A DNA stretch of 64,000 nt from contig MPCU01000014.1 in NCBI GenBank assembly GCA_001874305.1, positions 1 to 64,000 on the forward strand, written 5' to 3'. Numbering within the stretch: the stretch's first letter is position 1; each line of letters opens with the position of its first letter. A program made the position numbers and the translations under genes. The notes beneath the pieces were generated by a model. It was not told where the DNA came from. It made no database searches and worked only from the letters and a program-made list of their open reading frames with translations. Source of the stretch: Bacteriovorax sp. MedPE-SWde. Lineage in GTDB: Bacteria > Bdellovibrionota > Bacteriovoracia > Bacteriovoracales > Bacteriovoracaceae. This document shows positions 60,283-64,000 of the stretch, piece after piece.

Positions 60283-61770
60283 TTACTTATAAGTTTTCAT
60301 CTGACCTGATTTATATCTTTCAATATAATCATCGGCCTTATCCTTCACAAGTTTACTCATATAGATCATCCCTAAAATATTAGGAAAGGCCATTGAAAGT
60401 AATGATAAATCGGCAAAGTCGATTACATTTTGAATAGATAGAACAGGTCCTAGAATAATGATAAATACATAAACTAAGCGATACATTCTAATCGCATTAT
60501 GTCCCATCTTTCTTCCAAGAAGATACTCAGTTGCTCTTTCACCATAGTATGACCATGAGATGATTGTAGAGTAAGCAAATACACCAATCGCAATCATTAA
60601 TAAGAAAGGCATATATGAACCAAGAGATCCAAAAGCCGCTGCAGTTATCTCAACACCCTTACCTGCTAGTTCAGGCTGTAAGTGAGCACCAGTAATTAAA
60701 ATAGCAAGAGCAGTCATTGTACAAACAATATGAGTATCAATAACTGGCCCAATCATCGCCACAACACCTTCTCTTACAGGCTCTTTTGTTTTCGCCGCAG
60801 AGTGAGCAATTGCCGCTGAACCAAGTCCCGCCTCATTAGAGAATGAAGCTCTCTTTACACCTTGAATCATAACACCTAAGAATCCACCGAAAGCGGCCTC
60901 TGGGCTAAATGCTTGAGTTACGATCGAAGCAAGAAGACCTGGAATTGCAGAGAAGTTAGAAAATAGAATAATGACACAAGTAACAACATAGAATCCACAC
61001 ATTAGTGGAATAAGCTTTGAAGTAACTTCACCAATTCTTTTAATACCACCAACAAGAACTACACCTGCAAAGAAAGCAAGAGTAACACCAACCACCCATG
61101 GATTAGCCGCAGGGAATTGTGCCTTGATAATTTCATATGTTTGATTTGATTGAAAAAGGTTTCCACCACCAAAAGAAGCAAGAATAGTCATAATAGAGAA
61201 GAAGATCCCTAATGTAGCACCAAGTCTGGCATAACCTTTCTCTTTAAGACCTTCAGCAAGATAAACCATTGGTCCACCAAGCATTGCTCCTTGGCTATCC
61301 TTTGTTCTATAGAGTTGTGCGAATGTACAAGAGCTGAACTTCATCGACATTCCAAAAAAGGCCACAATCCAAAGCCAGAAAATTGCACCAGGACCACCTG
61401 CACCAATGGCAACAGCAACCCCTGCGATATTTCCTAAACCTACTGTTGCAGATAAGGCCGAAGTCAGTGCTTGAAAGTGAGAAATCTCCCCTTCATCATC
61501 TGGGTTATCGTACTTACCTCTAACAACATCAATACCATGTTTAAAAAGTCTCACATTAATGAAACCATATCTAAAAGTGAAGAAAACTCCACCAGCAACC
61601 ATGACAAATAAAATTAATGGTAGACCAATAAATGGTATCGGCCAAAATAGAATTGGTGCATAGGCACCGTTAATTTTTCCAAAGATATCGTTAACCAATC
61701 CTTGGAAGTCTGCCTGTGCAAATACAGGCGATGCCATCAATGACATCATAGCGATAAGCAATTTCCTCAT
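60283..61770 (-). CDS. AGCS family sodium:alanine/glycine symporter with signal-like N-terminus
   Basis: FRYGFINVRLF, ALTSALSATVGLGNIAGVAVAIGAGGPGAIFWLW, ASFSNEAGLGSAAIAHSAAKT. Confidence 0.95.
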   Translation of the reverse strand: MRKLLIAMMSLMASPVFAQADFQGLVNDIFGKINGAYAPILFWPIPFIGLPLILFVMVAGGVFFTFRYGFINVRLFKHGIDVVRGKYDNPDDEGEISHFQALTSALSATVGLGNIAGVAVAIGAGGPGAIFWLWIVAFFGMSMKFSSCTFAQLYRTKDSQGAMLGGPMVYLAEGLKEKGYARLGATLGIFFSIMTILASFGGGNLFQSNQTYEIIKAQFPAANPWVVGVTLAFFAGVVLVGGIKRIGEVTSKLIPLMCGFYVVTCVIILFSNFSAIPGLLASIVTQAFSPEAAFGGFLGVMIQGVKRASFSNEAGLGSAAIAHSAAKTKEPVREGVVAMIGPVIDTHIVCTMTALAILITGAHLQPELAGKGVEITAAAFGSLGSYMPFLLMIAIGVFAYSTIISWSYYGERATEYLLGRKMGHNAIRMYRLVYVFIIILGPVLSIQNVIDFADLSLLSMAFPNILGMIYMSKLVKDKADDYIERYKSGQMKTYK

Positions 61771-61965
61771 AAAGTTGTCCCTTCCTTCTATGCGTGTTTT
61801 TTTGTGTGAAAGTAAATGTTAAGGTAAATAAAAACGTGTTGTCATGTATTTATGTCGTTTTTTTTTAGACACCTTGCAGTATATATTAAAGAAATACTGG
61901 CATTTTTTAATACGAAGGAATAAGATAAAAAATATCTACACATATAAATTAGAAATGAGGCCTAT

Positions 61966-62175
61966 ATGAATTCTCTACCGAGTTTTGATGACGCAGTAAC
62001 ATTATTAAAAACAGCTGTTAAATATTCTACGATTAAGAATCAAAAGCACTTAGACTTAACTCTTGCAAACGCTCAAGAAAGAATGAACTTTCAAAAAGCT
62101 CTAATGGTTGTTCAGTCATCTGTTAAGCGTGGAGAAGTAACTCAAGCAGAGTTAAATGAAAAGCTTGGACTCTAA
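61966..62175 (+). CDS. 69-aa small protein, unknown
   Basis: Short ORF MNSLPSFDDAVTLLKTAVKYSTIKNQ... with convergent neighbour. Confidence 0.55.
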   Translation: MNSLPSFDDAVTLLKTAVKYSTIKNQKHLDLTLANAQERMNFQKALMVVQSSVKRGEVTQAELNEKLGL

Positions 62176-63125
62176 GGAGTCCAGCCACTAATTCCTGGAA
62201 CGACATCGTTCTTCTTTTTCTTTTTCCAGTCTTGGATTTTTAAAATATGGGCCATTTCACCGCCCTTTTCAAGCCATGAATCCAGAATGTATTCTTGACG
62301 ACTCTTTATTCCAATAATAATTGATGCCTGATGCTCACGTCCAAAAGACTCGGCCCTAAGAGCAGCATATCCCCTAGACAGCATGACACTTTTAAGAAGA
62401 CCACTATCTGCAAGGTCATTTACAAAGTAATTATAGGTAAATGTTTCGTTTCCACATCTTGTTAAGACCTTACCGTCCTTCATAGATTTTCTTAAATTAC
62501 CAAACCATCCTGCTTTATCATTTTTGTAAAAGGTATTCTCTTCAAGAATACCTGTCGCAACTTTTAGTGCATTAAGTTCAGATAACTCTCTTGCCTCTGC
62601 ACTTAGATGATCATAGTCAGAGAAATTTGAAGTTAGCTCTAAGTAAATATCAATCGAAAGCTCTACAACTTCACATGTATTTACAAACCGTGAACCAGCA
62701 CCACTTTGGTAGCACATAGTAAACATTCCACCGATTTCATGATCTCTTTGAAGATTATTGTATTTTTCTTTGGCGGCCCTCATTAGCAAAGTCATATTTA
62801 AAGCTTCTACCTCTTGAGTAAGCATGGCCTCTTTTAAACGTTGAAATGTTTTTCCTAAATTAATATGCCTGAAATCACCACGCGAGAGTAGATATTCATC
62901 AGAATTCTCCGTGTGAGCTATAATCCTATCAACAGTCTCAGTGTCGTAAATATTTTTGAGAAAGTTAAAGTTAGCTTTATAACTACGGCCTTGTTTTAAT
63001 AAGTAGAGGTCAATAACTTCCAGCTTATTTATTATTTCTTTATAGCTTTGTACTTCAGTGGCATGTGCACTCATTACAAAACAAAGACCAACGATAATAC
63101 TCGCATATATTTTCTTATAATTCAT
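62172..63125 (-). CDS. Secreted protein, unknown function
   Basis: Signal peptide IYASIIVGLCFVMSAHA. Confidence 0.75.
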   Translation of the reverse strand: MNYKKIYASIIVGLCFVMSAHATEVQSYKEIINKLEVIDLYLLKQGRSYKANFNFLKNIYDTETVDRIIAHTENSDEYLLSRGDFRHINLGKTFQRLKEAMLTQEVEALNMTLLMRAAKEKYNNLQRDHEIGGMFTMCYQSGAGSRFVNTCEVVELSIDIYLELTSNFSDYDHLSAEARELSELNALKVATGILEENTFYKNDKAGWFGNLRKSMKDGKVLTRCGNETFTYNYFVNDLADSGLLKSVMLSRGYAALRAESFGREHQASIIIGIKSRQEYILDSWLEKGGEMAHILKIQDWKKKKKNDVVPGISGWTP

Positions 63126-63268
63126 ATCAACAATTCTACTTGAATATATGAGCTTAGCTGCTTGAAGTGAAACACTTACAACTACTGTTTAGAACTTGAA
63201 CAGTACGAAATACTGGAGAAAAGTGCTGCTAGCAAATAAAATTAGTCATTTATAGTAAAATTCCAGTA

Positions 63269-64000
63269 ATGAAAAATTCAGGAAATAAGAAATTCACATA
63301 TATGATGGTGGCCACTATAGTATCTGCGCTAGGATCCTACGCATTTAACTTTGCCTTCATGACACATATTTATAATATCTCTAACCATGACAAGACCTAT
63401 ATGGGTCTTACGCAGCTATTTTTTATCACCGGAATGCTCTTAGGTAATATATCAGGAGGACCAATTGGAGAAAAGCACAATAGAAAACATATTCTTCTTA
63501 TCTGCGAAGCAGTAAGACTTCCTTTATCGATAGTCTTCTTACTGACTAATAATATCTGGGCGCTATTAATAACTCACGGTTTAAAGACATTCTTTGCGGG
63601 AGTATCGACACCAACCAAAAGGGCCTTTATTACAGATATTGTTCATAAAGACAAAATTCAAAAGGCCAACAATATGTTCTCTGCGAGTTATGCGATAGTA
63701 CATATACTAGGGCCTCTTATAGGAACTTGGGGTTATTCTTACTTTAAAGGTCTTGAAGAAATAGTATACCTCGACATGGCAACCTTTGCTATATCCATCA
63801 TTCTTCTTGGACTCATAAGAAATATTAAAACTAAGAATCACAGTGAATCACATTTCTTAGACGACCTAAAAGAAGGTGTAACATATATAAAGAAGAGAAT
63901 GGACTTAAGAGGTCTCTATGAGAGACATGCACTAGTTGGTGTTTTTAGTGGGATTGTTATTCCACTAATATTGCCATTTCTTACAGAGGTCCTTGGTAAG
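63269..64000 (+). CDS. MFS-type transporter, truncated by window end
   Basis: Manual translation MKNSGNKKFTYMMVATIVSALGSYAFNFAFMTHIYNISNHDKTYMGLTQLFFITGMLLGNISGGPIGEKHNRKHILLICEAVR...; no stop before window end so absent from ORF track. Confidence 0.85.
   Translation, partial: MKNSGNKKFTYMMVATIVSALGSYAFNFAFMTHIYNISNHDKTYMGLTQLFFITGMLLGNISGGPIGEKHNRKHILLICEAVRLPLSIVFLLTNNIWALLITHGLKTFFAGVSTPTKRAFITDIVHKDKIQKANNMFSASYAIVHILGPLIGTWGYSYFKGLEEIVYLDMATFAISIILLGLIRNIKTKNHSESHFLDDLKEGVTYIKKRMDLRGLYERHALVGVFSGIVIPLILPFLTEVLGK

Noticed and set aside
1-64000. CRISPR array, tRNA, rRNA, prophage or integron
   Set aside because: No regularly spaced repeats, no tRNA-like TTCRA arms in cloverleaf context, and no integrase or phage structural genes were seen

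Overview
This 64 kb window is an AT-rich, gene-dense bacterial chromosome segment. I identified about 57 likely protein genes and saw no rRNA, tRNA, CRISPR array, prophage or integrase. Low GC, many exported lipoproteins and Cys-containing secreted proteins, and degenerate signalling proteins suggest a Bacteriovorax/Halobacteriovorax-like member of Bdellovibrionota; this taxonomic placement is inference only. Recognisable housekeeping genes include thyA/folA, tldD/tldE, htpX, rlmF, an mnmD-like methyltransferase, a KamA-type aminomutase, Maf, acyl-CoA dehydrogenase, a fatty acid desaturase, plsC-like, NamZ/DUF1343 and an AGCS symporter. The most interesting locus is a six-gene minus-strand operon (47642 down to 44452). 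It encodes a four-Cys DUF2282-like precursor peptide, a DUF692/MNIO enzyme, a DUF2063-like partner, an ECF sigma factor, a one-TM putative anti-sigma and a secreted YceI protein, i.e. a bufferin-type RiPP system with built-in regulation and no DoxX gene. Other highlights: a REP-associated-type Y1 transposase (RAYT) flanked by near-perfect 25 bp (30/35 extended) inverted repeats; a 1450-aa secreted protein with EGF-like and knottin-like Cys modules; an HCN/CNG-like channel with a C-linker; a transglutaminase-elicitor-like secreted protein; and several catalytically degenerate signalling proteins (REC/HD-GYP and Hpt-like).
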